Program-made: the position numbers and the translations under genes | Notes under the pieces: model-generated | Database searches by the model: none | What the model was told of the DNA's origin: nothing | What the model saw: only the letters and a program-made list of their open reading frames with translations | In this document: piece by piece, positions 35,014 to 44,017 of the stretch | Layout of the letters: every line of letters starts with the position of its first letter | Position numbering within the stretch: the stretch's first letter is position 1 | Source: HGM11416 sp034104345 | GTDB taxonomy: Bacteria > Bacillota > Clostridia > Christensenellales > Borkfalkiaceae | NCBI GenBank assembly: GCA_034104345.1 | Contig: JAXEDY010000019.1 | Location: 1-64,000, forward strand | Reading direction: 5' to 3' | Length of the DNA: 64,000 nt

Positions 35014-37098
35014 TCATTTTACAATTAAAAGCAAACATCTGTTTCTATGCGCTGTTACATCAATGACAACTCTGTCGTTAGTAAACGCAGCGTTCTTCTT
35101 TTTTATCTCTCCGCTTTCCGGATTCGCTTCATACACCTCGGAATAATTACCGTTTACCGTCAACGCAGTGTTATATTCTTCTCCCGTCATATTTGCGAGA
35201 TAAATAATTCTTTCACCCGTTTCAGCAATGCGCACATGTGATAGAATATTAGGTTGATATTTCTCGATTGCGATGGTTTTATATTTACTATCTATATTGA
35301 AGTCAATGAGTTTTCCAAACCCTTCGACTGAAACGGCATGCATTTTACCTTTTGAAATATATTCCGCGGTTTTTCTTACCTGTTCGGACGATTCTCCCGT
35401 TTCACGACATTTTTCGGGTTGCGAAACGGTAAATACTACGATTCCGCCGTTGTCCGCAAACTCGATCAATTTATCCATGACAGAATTTTCGAGAACTCTC
35501 GTACAAGGCAAGGCGATAACGTAATATTCTCTGTCTTTATAAGTAAGTTTTTCGCCTTTTATCTTCCCTTTAAGTATAATCTCGGAATCTATATAATCGA
35601 ATTCCGCCTGACGATGCAACACAGCCCACGAAGTTTCGGCAAACGCACGGTCGAGTTCGTCCACGACGGGAGAATCATCAACGGCTCCTTCTCTTATGTT
35701 AGCCGTATAAGCCGCCCACATAGCCGCTTCGGGATAAAAAACCCCTATTCTGCTATCTCTTTTCCCTTGTCGAAGAAGATATCCAAGCCTTGCCGTATAT
35801 TTATTTAAGGCAACGATATCTTCGTCGGAAATCTGTTTCCACGAATAATAACTCGTAAAATTATTGACACCCATAGCATGATGCCAATTGACCGAATCGT
35901 AATACATACTTATCGGCGCGACGGCGTTTCTCGCCCTTACGTAATGATCGGAGAATTCAGTAAACGATTCTTTTTCGCCGTTTATATCGGCAACGGAAGC
36001 GACAAGCCTGCCTTGCGGAATAATATCGCTGCGCATCAGCCAGCCAGTTTCGGTGTGTAACATATCGAATCCCGGCCAGTCAAATTTTTTAAGACTACGC
36101 ATAAACGAGCCATAATTCGGAATATGAAATTGCAAAACTTCTTCGCGAAGCATATGACCCGATGATTTAAGGTTGTTTTCGTGACACCACTTTTGTATGG
36201 TACCAAAATATCCATCGGCAACGGAATCCGCGATAAACTCCCAAAAATCACAACGTCTTTTGACGATCTCGGGGCCCTTATTCAAAACCACCGACACGCA
36301 CGCCTTATAAAACTCATAACCGTATTTTTTCTCAAAATCTTCTGGATAAGTATCAAGCCACGGCAAAATAGGAAACACAGCCGTTCTGCCGTTCCACGAC
36401 ACCAAAGACGGCTCGTCCGTAAACATTGCGAGAATACCTTTGCCGAATTCGTCAGACAGATATTTTTTATAGTTTTCGTGCGTGCAATTTATAAACGCTT
36501 CCGTCGCTTTTTTGTCAGATAAACTAATATAATTGCGCGGTTCGCTGTAACTTTGCGTACAATGAGTTCCATCAAACAGGCGACGGATACTCATTGAAAA
36601 CAACCAGAATTTTCCTTCGGGAACATCAAGATATAATACGTTGTTTTCGTTAAGAGAATCCGTAACGTCGATTATTTCTCCACCATCGATCGGAACGAGT
36701 ACCGACTTATAGAGTTTATCCCCGGGAATGTCCGATCTGTATTGGCACGGACCGGTTATAACTCTCCAATAATCAAAACAATATAAACCTTTCGCAATAT
36801 ATTCGGGATACTTTTCTGTTACATAGCCCCCCGCCGTACCAGACGGATATCCTTTCTCGTCGTATATCCAAGTATGCATACCCTTATTAATGTAAGAACG
36901 GAAACCCTTTTCTGTATCCTTCCAGCTTTTTTCATCGGTCGGGAAATTCCGACTGTACTTTATATTACCTACTATTCCCGCAAAGCCGAGCCTATCGTGT
37001 TTTTCGATGTCAACAGGTTCTTCCGTTTGACCGTGTATTATAGGGAAAATAGCATATCTTCTGTCAGGATTTTTGAATCCTTTTTCAAATTTAAGCAT
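35014..37098 (-). CDS. GH106-like alpha-L-rhamnosidase family protein
   Basis: The ATG at 37098 follows GGAGGAGAG, giving 694 residues. The sequence carries MHTWIYDEKGYPSGTAGG, ILAMFTDEPSLVSWNG, NNLKSSGHMLREEVLQF and YDSVNWHHAMGVNNFTSYYS, as in the GH106 / GH2-related rhamnosidase family; the paired acidic residues in FTDEP are candidates for catalysis. The C-terminus (about 585-694) is a Rossmann/beta region with IIYLANMTGEEYN. It is shorter than classic GH106 enzymes, which often exceed 900 residues, because the extra beta domains are absent. No signal peptide. Probably removes rhamnose or a related sugar from imported oligosaccharides. Confidence 0.75.
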   Translation of the reverse strand: MLKFEKGFKNPDRRYAIFPIIHGQTEEPVDIEKHDRLGFAGIVGNIKYSRNFPTDEKSWKDTEKGFRSYINKGMHTWIYDEKGYPSGTAGGYVTEKYPEYIAKGLYCFDYWRVITGPCQYRSDIPGDKLYKSVLVPIDGGEIIDVTDSLNENNVLYLDVPEGKFWLFSMSIRRLFDGTHCTQSYSEPRNYISLSDKKATEAFINCTHENYKKYLSDEFGKGILAMFTDEPSLVSWNGRTAVFPILPWLDTYPEDFEKKYGYEFYKACVSVVLNKGPEIVKRRCDFWEFIADSVADGYFGTIQKWCHENNLKSSGHMLREEVLQFHIPNYGSFMRSLKKFDWPGFDMLHTETGWLMRSDIIPQGRLVASVADINGEKESFTEFSDHYVRARNAVAPISMYYDSVNWHHAMGVNNFTSYYSWKQISDEDIVALNKYTARLGYLLRQGKRDSRIGVFYPEAAMWAAYTANIREGAVDDSPVVDELDRAFAETSWAVLHRQAEFDYIDSEIILKGKIKGEKLTYKDREYYVIALPCTRVLENSVMDKLIEFADNGGIVVFTVSQPEKCRETGESSEQVRKTAEYISKGKMHAVSVEGFGKLIDFNIDSKYKTIAIEKYQPNILSHVRIAETGERIIYLANMTGEEYNTALTVNGNYSEVYEANPESGEIKKKNAAFTNDRVVIDVTAHRNRCLLLIVK

Positions 37099-37201
37099 AA
37101 AATACTCTCCTCCACAATAATATGATATCATTTTACGGATTTTTTATCAACTCGTTTTTTTCGATTTTATTGTCGTATTTTTAGATTATAATTCCGCCAT
37201 A

Positions 37202-38185
37202 TTACGCTTCTTTAACTTTGAGCACCACTTTCCCGACATTTTCCCCGCGATAAAGAATCTGCTGTGCTTCGTCAGCCTGCTCGATAGGCAAGGTCTTGTA
37301 TATCTTTACTTTTATCTCGCCGCTCTCAAATTTCTCCCAAGTTTTCTCCACGAGTTCAAAGAGAAGTCTGCCCTTTTCCGCTGGAGTTTTGCTCCTTAAA
37401 GTACTACCGATTATTTTTATGTTTTTGACATATATATTTCTGAAATCAACGCGGCTTATATCTCCCGCAAGCGTCGCTATCTGTATCCAACGGCATCCCC
37501 TCGCAACGTGTTTTAAGCACTTGCCTAAAATCTCGCCGCCCAAACAGTCTATCGCAAGATTGACGGGCGTCCCGTTTATCTCTTCTTCTTTTAACACTTC
37601 CGCTATATCTTCTTTCGTGGTATCAACTACTCTGTCGGCGTTGAGATACGCTACTTCTTTGACTTTCTCTTCGCCTAAAACGGTAGTTATTACCCTCAAC
37701 CCGAACGCTTTAGCCATAGGAATGACCGCGCTTGCAAGTCCGCTCGCACCGGCGTTCATTAAAAGGGTTTCACCCTTTTGAGCGTTGCCGACGTGGAATA
37801 AATTTAAGTAAGCCGTCATATATACTTCGGGTATCGCCGCAGCCTCTTCAAAAGAAAGATTTTTCGGCATAGGCATTACCATATCTTCGGTTACAGCCAC
37901 TAATTCCGCGTAACCACCGCCACCCAAAAGCGCGCAGACTTTATCTCCGACCTGAAACTTCTTCGCGCTCGGCGTGGTTTGCTTTATTACGCCCGCAACT
38001 TCAAGCCCCGGCCACTCGGGACAACCCGCCGGTGGCGGATAGTTGCCTTCTCTTTGCAACAAATCCGCCCTGTTTATTGCTGCAGCGTATACTTCTATCA
38101 ACACTTCGCCGTCCTTTAATACAGGGTTTTCAACTTCAGAATAACCTAAACTCTTATCCGCTTTATTTATGAGTATCGCTTTCAT
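37202..38185 (-). CDS. Zinc-independent quinone oxidoreductase (PIG3 type)
   Basis: The ATG at 38185 after AAGGAG gives 327 residues. The fold is a medium-chain dehydrogenase: catalytic-domain motifs VYAAAINRADLLQREGNYPP and PEWPGLEVAGVI, then an NAD(P)-binding region with LLMNAGASGLASAVIPMAKA, where the GxGxxG-like loop is AGASGLAS. The NRADLLQRxGxYPPPxG signature marks the TP53I3/PIG3 subfamily that reduces quinones with NADPH. It lacks zinc ligands. The upstream in-frame extension to 38308 was rejected as not part of the family. Context gives no substrate hint. Confidence 0.88.
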   Translation of the reverse strand: MKAILINKADKSLGYSEVENPVLKDGEVLIEVYAAAINRADLLQREGNYPPPAGCPEWPGLEVAGVIKQTTPSAKKFQVGDKVCALLGGGGYAELVAVTEDMVMPMPKNLSFEEAAAIPEVYMTAYLNLFHVGNAQKGETLLMNAGASGLASAVIPMAKAFGLRVITTVLGEEKVKEVAYLNADRVVDTTKEDIAEVLKEEEINGTPVNLAIDCLGGEILGKCLKHVARGCRWIQIATLAGDISRVDFRNIYVKNIKIIGSTLRSKTPAEKGRLLFELVEKTWEKFESGEIKVKIYKTLPIEQADEAQQILYRGENVGKVVLKVKEA

Positions 38186-38308
38186 TTTTCGCTCCTTAAA
38201 ATTTTTATCTTTTATCGCTTTTATAAAATCTTTTGTATCCACTTCCGCACTGAAAGCGTTTAGATGGACTTTGTTTTCCAAAAAACAATCCGTAAAATGC
38301 GGGATCAT

Positions 38309-38745
38309 ATAGCACGAGTTAACATCCTTGACGTTATCTTAATCGGATACGGCACGCATAATTATATTTACTAAATTCTTGAAGTTTTGCCTATCGCACC
38401 GTGATACAAATTTTTCAGTTACGTTCTCGTTAATTGCATTATCTCATCTTATCAACCAAAAGTTTCTAAAAATAGTTTATAAACGTTTTCTACTGAAGGT
38501 TGTGCGCTGTTTTCGCTACAATAATTTTTTTCTTTTGCGAATATCATCGGCTCTGAAATTAACCCGCAAGCAAATCTGTGCCGTAAGCATTTAGGCTTTT
38601 GATTACTAAGTGTCAAGCGAAGTCGTAAGTTCAAGTCTTGTTTTTAATGAAAAACGCAAAAAAACAGTTGTAAAAATCAATCTTATTTTATACTTGATTT
38701 TTAACTTCAAAATCGCCTAAAACCGTTAAAAACGGCACAAAAAAA
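38309..38745. other. Gene-poor stretch with possible protein remnants
   Basis: I see no intact gene. The minus strand has a 60-codon frame (38634-38452) ending PSVENVYKLFLETFG and the in-frame leader ahead of the oxidoreductase, both protein-like but without recognised family. They may be decayed gene pieces at the island edge. Confidence 0.4.
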
Positions 38746-38774
38746 GCCGAAAACGTTCGTTTTCGGCTTTTTTT
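38746..38774. terminator. Bidirectional terminator
   Basis: GCCGAAAACG (38746-38755) and CGTTTTCGGC (38758-38767) form a 10-bp stem flanked by seven As on the left and seven Ts on the right, so it can work in both directions. Confidence 0.85.
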
Positions 38775-38805
38775 AGACCGAGATAGTTATTTCGGTCAAC
38801 AAAGA

Positions 38806-38835
38806 TGGCTCCCCTGTAAGATTTGAACTTACAAC
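38806..38835 (-). pseudogene. 3' end of a tRNA, remnant
   Basis: The minus strand has a T-arm GTAAG-TTCAAAT-CTTAC with consensus loop, then AGGGGAGCCA, which looks like an acceptor 3' strand, discriminator G and CCA. The 5' half, D-arm and anticodon are absent; the IS21 remnant begins right after. The 3' end resembles tRNA-Asn-type ends. This is what remains when an element disrupts or duplicates a tRNA 3' end. Confidence 0.5.
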
Positions 38836-38852
38836 TTACATTTCCCGTCACT

Positions 38853-39410
38853 TTATAGATAATCACTACCAATATCCAAAATTTTATTTTCATCAAGATG
38901 TAAGGATTTTAACCACTCATACTTTTCCTTTTGTAGTTTATGGTAGCCTTCACTATCGGAATTACAGAAAGATATCAATAGGTTATAATGTTTCAGTTTG
39001 TTCCTTATTTTGTCATTCGGATCGTCCTCGTCCGAACAAGGCTTACGGTATTGACCGTAGAAAAAACAAAAACTTGCCCAACTGTATGCTTTCAAGTTTT
39101 GCTTTGCTGCTCGTTTGCAATATCTTCGCCAACAGAGCCGTAAAGACGATTGGTGCTTACGCATCTGAAACTCTTCCCACTTAAAATCAATCGAAAGAAA
39201 ACCATCTCCACGTCTTGTTCGTTCGGGAAATAAAACATATTCCATCTCTTCATCAGGCAATCTTAACAGTTCTTCAGCATCAAATTTTAACTTGCTTAAT
39301 CTATTTAAAACCTTCCACACCGTCATTCGGGAACAACCGCAAAGGGTAGCAACCTGCGAGTTATTATTCCCTTTTTTGCTATATTCGATAATAAATCTGT
39401 ATTTTACCAT
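38853..39410 (-). mobile_element. Truncated IS21-family IstA transposase
   Basis: Starting at the ATG at 39410 (after AAAGGAG) it encodes 185 residues. The first 115 or so match the IstA N-terminus: HTH with QVATLCGCSRMTVWKVLNRL, YVLFPERTRRGDGFLSIDFK, WEEFQMRKHQSSLRLCWRRY and LKAYSWASFCFFYGQYRK. Then the IstA pattern is lost; no DDE catalytic domain and no IstB ATPase follow. The last 65 residues are unplaced. It abuts the tRNA remnant. Confidence 0.78.
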
Positions 39411-39528
39411 AATAAAACTCCTTTTTCTTGCCCCTTTATAAGACATCAGTACCTATTGCTGCGTGTAAAAAAGCGCTGACCACCCACCTATTTTAAGGCA
39501 ATTTCTCGATTAAAATTTAAAAAAGACA

Positions 39529-39566
39529 TATAAAAAGGCAACCACTCCTTTACAAGAATGGTTGCC
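39529..39566 (-). terminator. Terminator of ppdK
   Basis: TGGTTGCC (39566-39559 region) pairs with GGCAACCA (39537-39544); on the minus strand it is followed by TTTTTATA. It lies about 60 bp beyond the ppdK stop. Confidence 0.85.
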
Positions 39567-39624
39567 AAATTAGCGTTTTATTGTAAAAAATAGTGTAAAT
39601 CAGCCGTTTTCGGCGATTTTTTCT

Positions 39625-42264
39625 TTACCTAGGGTTGCGGATATTCGCCTGAGCGGCGGCAAGACGAGCGATAGGAACGCGGTAAGGCGAGCAGCTTACA
39701 TAGTCTAATCCGATTTCGTGGCAGAATTCGATAGACGAAGGATCGCCGCCGTGTTCGCCGCAAATTCCGCAGTGAATATCTTTGCGGGTGCTGTGACCGA
39801 GTTCTACGGCCATCTTCATAAGTTTGCCTACGCCGACGGTGTCTAAACGAGAGAACGGATCGGATTCGTAGATTTTTGCGGCATAGTAAGAAGGCAAGAA
39901 TTTGCCTGCGTCGTCACGCGAGAAACCAAACGTCATCTGAGTTAAATCGTTGGTTCCGAAGCAGAAGAATTCGGCTTCTTTTGCGATTTCATCGGCAGTG
40001 AGAGCGGCGCGCGGAATTTCGATCATCGTGCCTACTTCGTATTTAAGGTCTACGCCGGCTTCTTTGATAACCGCGTCGGCGGTTTCAACAACCGTCTTTT
40101 TGCAGTAAGCAAGTTCTTTAACTTCGCCCACGAGCGGAATCATAATTTCGGGTTCGACTTTCCAATCGGGGTGTCTTTCTTTAACCGCGATAGCCGCTTT
40201 AATAACCGCTTTGGTTTGCATAACGGCAATTTCAGGATAGGTAACGGTCAGACGGCAGCCGCGGTGGCCCATCATCGGGTTGAATTCGTGCAGGCTGTTG
40301 CAGATCTGTTTGATTTCGGCAACGGTTTTACCCTGCGCTTTTGCAAGTTCTTCGATGTCTTTTTCATCGGTAGGAACAAATTCGTGAAGGGGCGGATCGA
40401 GGAAACGAATGGTTACGGGCATGCCTTTAAGGGCTTCCATAAGACCTTCGAAGTCGGCTTGTTGCATCGGTTCGATTTTGTCAAGCGCTTTAACGCGTTC
40501 TTCAACGGTTTCCGAGCAAATCATTTCGCGGAATTTATCGATTCTGCCGGGACCGAAGAACATGTGTTCGGTGCGGCAAAGACCGATACCCTGTGCGCCG
40601 AGTTCGGCTGCGCGTTGAGCGTCGGCAGGCGTATCCGCGTTGGTTCTTACGCCGAGCGCTTTATATTTATCGGCGAGTTTCATAATTCTGCCGAAGTAAC
40701 CGCTGTTGGGATCTGCGGGAACGGTTTTAATAATTACGTCGTAAATTTTACCGGTCGAGCCGTCGAGCGAAAGTTCGCTGCCTTCGCGGAAAATTTTTCC
40801 CGCGAGTTCGAAGTATTTTTCTTCTTCGTGCATTTTAATTTCGCCGCAACCCGAAACGCAGCAGGTACCCATACCGCGGGCAACTACCGCAGCGTGCGAA
40901 GTTTGTCCGCCGCGAACGGTTAAAATACCCTGCGCATACTTCATGCCTTCGATGTCTTCGGGCGAAGTTTCCAAACGAACGAGAATGACTTTTTTGCCTT
41001 TCTTGCCTTCGATAACGGCGTCTTCGGCGGTGAATACAACGGTGCCCGCAGCAGCCCCCGGCGAAGCGGCGATACCCTTGCCTACGACGTTATTCTTGTC
41101 GGCGTCTTTCAAAGCCTTTGCGTCGAAAGTGGGGTGTAAAAGCATATCGAGCGTTTTCGCGTCGATTTGCAAAAGCGCTTCTTTTTCGTCAATCATGCCT
41201 TCGTCGATAAGGTCGCAAGCGATTCTTATAGCGGCGGCAGCTGTTCTTTTACCGTTTCTGGTCTGGAGCATATAGAGTTTTTCGTTTTCTACGGTGAACT
41301 CCATATCCTGCATGTCGCGGTAGTGATTTTCAAGGATTTGGCAAACTTCCTGGAATTGTTTATAAACTTCGGGGAAAACTTCTGCCATTTTAGCAATAGG
41401 CATCGGGGTGCGAACGCCGGCAACGACGTCTTCGCCCTGGGCGTTAGTTAAAAATTCGCCCATAAGACCTTTTTCGCCGGTAGCGGGATTACGTGTAAAC
41501 GCAACGCCGGTTCCGCAGTTGTCGCCCATGTTGCCGAACGCCATCATCTGAACGTTAACAGCGGTACCCCAGCTGTAAGGAATGTCGTGGTCCATACGGT
41601 ATACGTTTGCGCGGGGGTTATCCCAGCTTCTGAATACGGCGGTAATCGCTTCAAAAAGTTGTTCCTTAGGATCGGACGGGAAGTCTTTTCCAAGTTGTTT
41701 TTTATATTCGGCTTTGAATTGGTTTGCCAAAGCTTTAAGGTCGTCGGCGTCGAGTTCGACGTCTTGCGTAACGCCCTTCTTTTCTTTCATTTCGTCGATG
41801 AGTTTTTCGAAGTATTTTTTGCCTACTTCCATAACTACGTCCGAGAACATCTGGATAAATCTTCTGTAGCAGTCCCAAGCCCAGCGCGGATTGCCCGATT
41901 TTTTGGCGATAACTTCAACAACTTCTTCGTTAAGGCCAAGGTTCAAGATGGTATCCATCATCCCCGGCATCGACGCTCTTGCGCCCGAACGAACGGATAC
42001 GAGAAGCGGATTTTCGTGATCTCCGAACTTTTTGCCGGTGATTTCTTCCATCTTCGCAACGTATTCCATAATCTGCGCGCGGATTTCGTCGTTAATCTTT
42101 CTGCCGTCGGCATAATATTGCGTGCAGGCTTCGGTAGTGATGGTAAAGCCTTGCGGAACGGGAAGACCGATTTTGGTCATTTCGGCAAGGTTTGCGCCTT
42201 TGCCGCCGAGAAGTTCGCGCATTTTGCCGTTACCTTCGCTGAAAAGATAAATATACTTCTTCAT
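39625..42264 (-). CDS. ppdK: Pyruvate, phosphate dikinase
   Basis: This 879-residue protein is full length. The N-terminal ATP-grasp domain starts MKKYIYLFSEGNGKMRELLG-GKGANLAEMTKIGLPVPQGF and has SVRSGARASMPGMMDTILNL. The central swivelling domain has GGQTSHAAVVARGMGTCCVS with the phospho-His. The C-terminal PEP/pyruvate barrel shows GLCRTEHMFFGPGRI, GHRGCRLTVTYPEI and GICGEHGGDPSSIEF with the catalytic Cys. PPDK interconverts pyruvate + ATP + Pi and PEP + AMP + PPi; in gut anaerobes it usually serves glycolysis with PPi economy. AGGAGG precedes the ATG. A promoter and a terminator suggest a single-gene unit. It is the first core-like gene right of the island edge. Confidence 0.98.
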   Translation of the reverse strand: MKKYIYLFSEGNGKMRELLGGKGANLAEMTKIGLPVPQGFTITTEACTQYYADGRKINDEIRAQIMEYVAKMEEITGKKFGDHENPLLVSVRSGARASMPGMMDTILNLGLNEEVVEVIAKKSGNPRWAWDCYRRFIQMFSDVVMEVGKKYFEKLIDEMKEKKGVTQDVELDADDLKALANQFKAEYKKQLGKDFPSDPKEQLFEAITAVFRSWDNPRANVYRMDHDIPYSWGTAVNVQMMAFGNMGDNCGTGVAFTRNPATGEKGLMGEFLTNAQGEDVVAGVRTPMPIAKMAEVFPEVYKQFQEVCQILENHYRDMQDMEFTVENEKLYMLQTRNGKRTAAAAIRIACDLIDEGMIDEKEALLQIDAKTLDMLLHPTFDAKALKDADKNNVVGKGIAASPGAAAGTVVFTAEDAVIEGKKGKKVILVRLETSPEDIEGMKYAQGILTVRGGQTSHAAVVARGMGTCCVSGCGEIKMHEEEKYFELAGKIFREGSELSLDGSTGKIYDVIIKTVPADPNSGYFGRIMKLADKYKALGVRTNADTPADAQRAAELGAQGIGLCRTEHMFFGPGRIDKFREMICSETVEERVKALDKIEPMQQADFEGLMEALKGMPVTIRFLDPPLHEFVPTDEKDIEELAKAQGKTVAEIKQICNSLHEFNPMMGHRGCRLTVTYPEIAVMQTKAVIKAAIAVKERHPDWKVEPEIMIPLVGEVKELAYCKKTVVETADAVIKEAGVDLKYEVGTMIEIPRAALTADEIAKEAEFFCFGTNDLTQMTFGFSRDDAGKFLPSYYAAKIYESDPFSRLDTVGVGKLMKMAVELGHSTRKDIHCGICGEHGGDPSSIEFCHEIGLDYVSCSPYRVPIARLAAAQANIRNPR

Positions 42265-42348
42265 TAAAAACCTCCTGTGGTTTTGCGGAATTTACCGCCG
42301 TAAAAAATTATTACTAAAATTTTTAAAAAAACAAATTTTTACCGTTAT

Positions 42349-42377
42349 ATTTTACAATAAAACGATTTTTTACACAA
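42349..42377 (-). promoter_or_regulatory. Possible ppdK promoter
   Basis: On the minus strand TTGTGT (42377-42372) and TAAAAT (42354-42349) are 17 bp apart in an AT-rich leader about 85 bp before ppdK. Confidence 0.4.
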
Positions 42378-42455
42378 CTGTTTAAAGGTCGTTTTGCACA
42401 AAAAAATACAATTTTTGTATATTTTGCATTTTTTGCGTTGTTTTAAAGCCTAAAG

Positions 42456-43508
42456 TTATGCGTTTTTGCCGCCGTTATCATCTTGATTATCGGCGCTGTT
42501 TGCGCTTTCTTCGGATTCTTCGCCTTTTTCGACGAAGGTGTTTAAAACCTTATTGTTAAAAACGAATTCCGCTGCTTTTTTATCTTTCGACGAAATTAAA
42601 ATTTTAACGATTTCGCGCACTCGTTCTTCGCTTTCGGTCAAACTGTTTTTAAGCGAAAAAGGCTTTATGCTGTCTTTAAGCGCGTTTAAAAGGTCGAAAT
42701 TAACGTCGGGGCTTAACGAAAACGAATCGAGCGCGTCGTAAATGTCGAGCACGGCGTTAAACAGCGCGCTTTGTTTCTTTTTTGTGAAATACGAACGCAA
42801 CAAAACGTATCCGCCCGCAAGCACGGCTACCGAAGCAAGCAGAACGTAGTTATTTAATATTATAAGTCCGCAGATAAGAGCGGCAAGCCCTATCGCAAGA
42901 ACCGCGCTACCCGTCCACAAATACGTTTTAAGCGTGTTGTCCGCTTTCATATATTTGGGAATAAGCTCTTTCAGGGCGGCCTCGAGTTTTCCTTTTTTCG
43001 CCGCGTTACGCTCTTTTTTATAGATTTCTATTTCGTCGTCTGAAAGAGCAGAAACCTGATAAAAGTCCTTATATAAGCGCGTTATCACGCTTTTTTCTTC
43101 TACGTCGGCGCAGTCGATAGCCTTATCGAGCCACTGTTTGTGGCCTTCGTTTTTATAGTCGGTAAGGTCCTTGGTTTCGGCGCGCACAAGCCCGAAATAT
43201 ATGCGATAATCGGTGTTTGTATATTGCAGCGCGCTTTTAAGCTCTTTTTCGGCGGCGGCAAAATTTTTGTTTTTAAAATAAAATTCTGCGCGGTCAAGTA
43301 TGCGCTCGACTTCGAGATAATCTTCGCCGCGCGCCACTTTTTTATCGTCGGTCTGCTGTTCTTCGTGCACCGATTTATAAAGTTTTATCGCCTTTTCCAC
43401 GTCGAATTCCTTTTTGCAGTTGGTGCAGAATCCTTCGCCCTTTTCTAAACGAGCGAACAATTCGGCACCGCAAAACGGGCATTTCGCGTTTTTTTCTTTG
43501 TTTTCCAT
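42456..43508 (-). CDS. Zinc-ribbon membrane protein with tetratricopeptide-like region
   Basis: I do not recognise a named family. The N-terminus is a zinc ribbon (CPFCGAELFARLEKGEGFCTNC, Cys pairs at about 10/13 and 29/32). Then comes an all-helical stretch with TPR-like AEFYFKNKNFAAAEKELKSA (about 75-95). Two hydrophobic segments at about 200-245 (TGSAVLAIGLAALICGLIIL and VLLASVAVLAGGYVLL) anchor it, and the C-terminal cytosolic part ends in an acidic Glu/Ser/Asn tail. A role in sensing or stress is possible but is not shown by the sequence. Confidence 0.75.
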   Translation of the reverse strand: MENKEKNAKCPFCGAELFARLEKGEGFCTNCKKEFDVEKAIKLYKSVHEEQQTDDKKVARGEDYLEVERILDRAEFYFKNKNFAAAEKELKSALQYTNTDYRIYFGLVRAETKDLTDYKNEGHKQWLDKAIDCADVEEKSVITRLYKDFYQVSALSDDEIEIYKKERNAAKKGKLEAALKELIPKYMKADNTLKTYLWTGSAVLAIGLAALICGLIILNNYVLLASVAVLAGGYVLLRSYFTKKKQSALFNAVLDIYDALDSFSLSPDVNFDLLNALKDSIKPFSLKNSLTESEERVREIVKILISSKDKKAAEFVFNNKVLNTFVEKGEESEESANSADNQDDNGGKNA

Positions 43509-43565
43509 TCTTAATAAAGTTTTATACGTTTTATTATCGAAACAGATTTTTTATGCGGACGAGCG

Positions 43566-43817
43566 TCAGCCTTGCAAACCGCGGGTTTGTCTGTCCATAT
43601 CTTCGACAACGATATCGTAAATTTCGCCGAGCGAAGCGCAATATTCCAGAACTTTCCACGGTTCGTTGGTGTGAAAGTGGATTTTAATAAGAGTTTCGTC
43701 GCCGACCGCTATAAGACAATCGCCTTTAAAGTTTTTAGTAATATAATCGCCGATTGCTTTTTCGCTGAGATTTTCGCCCTCGATTAAAAGTTGAGTATCG
43801 TATTTGAATTCTAACAT
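43566..43817 (-). CDS. Stand-alone DAK1_2/FakA-type C-terminal domain protein
   Basis: With the ATG at 43817 (after GGGAGT) this is 83 residues. It matches the segment of fatty-acid-kinase FakA/YloV proteins around YDTQLLIEG...DCLIAVGDETLIKIHFHTNEP and KVLEYCASLGEIYDIVVEDM. In FakA this piece follows the DhaL kinase domain. Here it occurs alone, without the ATP-binding kinase part, so it is not a kinase by itself. Such short proteins are known in Clostridia as DAK-like proteins of unknown role. Confidence 0.75.
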   Translation of the reverse strand: MLEFKYDTQLLIEGENLSEKAIGDYITKNFKGDCLIAVGDETLIKIHFHTNEPWKVLEYCASLGEIYDIVVEDMDRQTRGLQG

Positions 43818-43927
43818 TTTTTTACTCCCTTCCGCGCGACGAATTATATTTTGCAACGCAAATTTTTAGTTTAAAATTACACGCAAAAAAACTTTTTTAC
43901 GGCGCGGATTTTATTTTAAAATTTAAA

Positions 43928-43961
43928 AAAAGTTGGGCTATAAGCCCGCTAACGGCACTTT
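43928..43961 (-). repeat. 34-bp hairpin repeat, copy 1
   Basis: On the minus strand the copy starts AAAGTGCCGTTAGC, contains the hairpin GGGCT-TAT-AGCCC and ends in AACTTTT with a T run. It lies 57 bp after the guaA stop and can act as its terminator. Two more copies lie at 48991 and 61866. Confidence 0.85.
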
Positions 43962-44017
43962 CGCATTTTTTTAAATAAAACGCACAGCCGAAAAGCGGGC
44001 TTAATAATAATGCTAAA

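Noticed and set aside
38186..38308. N-terminal extension of the quinone oxidoreductase
   Set aside because: The family starts at the internal Met after AAGGAG; the upstream 41 codons do not fit and may be a remnant of another gene.
40171..40923. 250-codon plus-strand open frame
   Set aside because: Antisense to ppdK, whose protein is fully conserved there.
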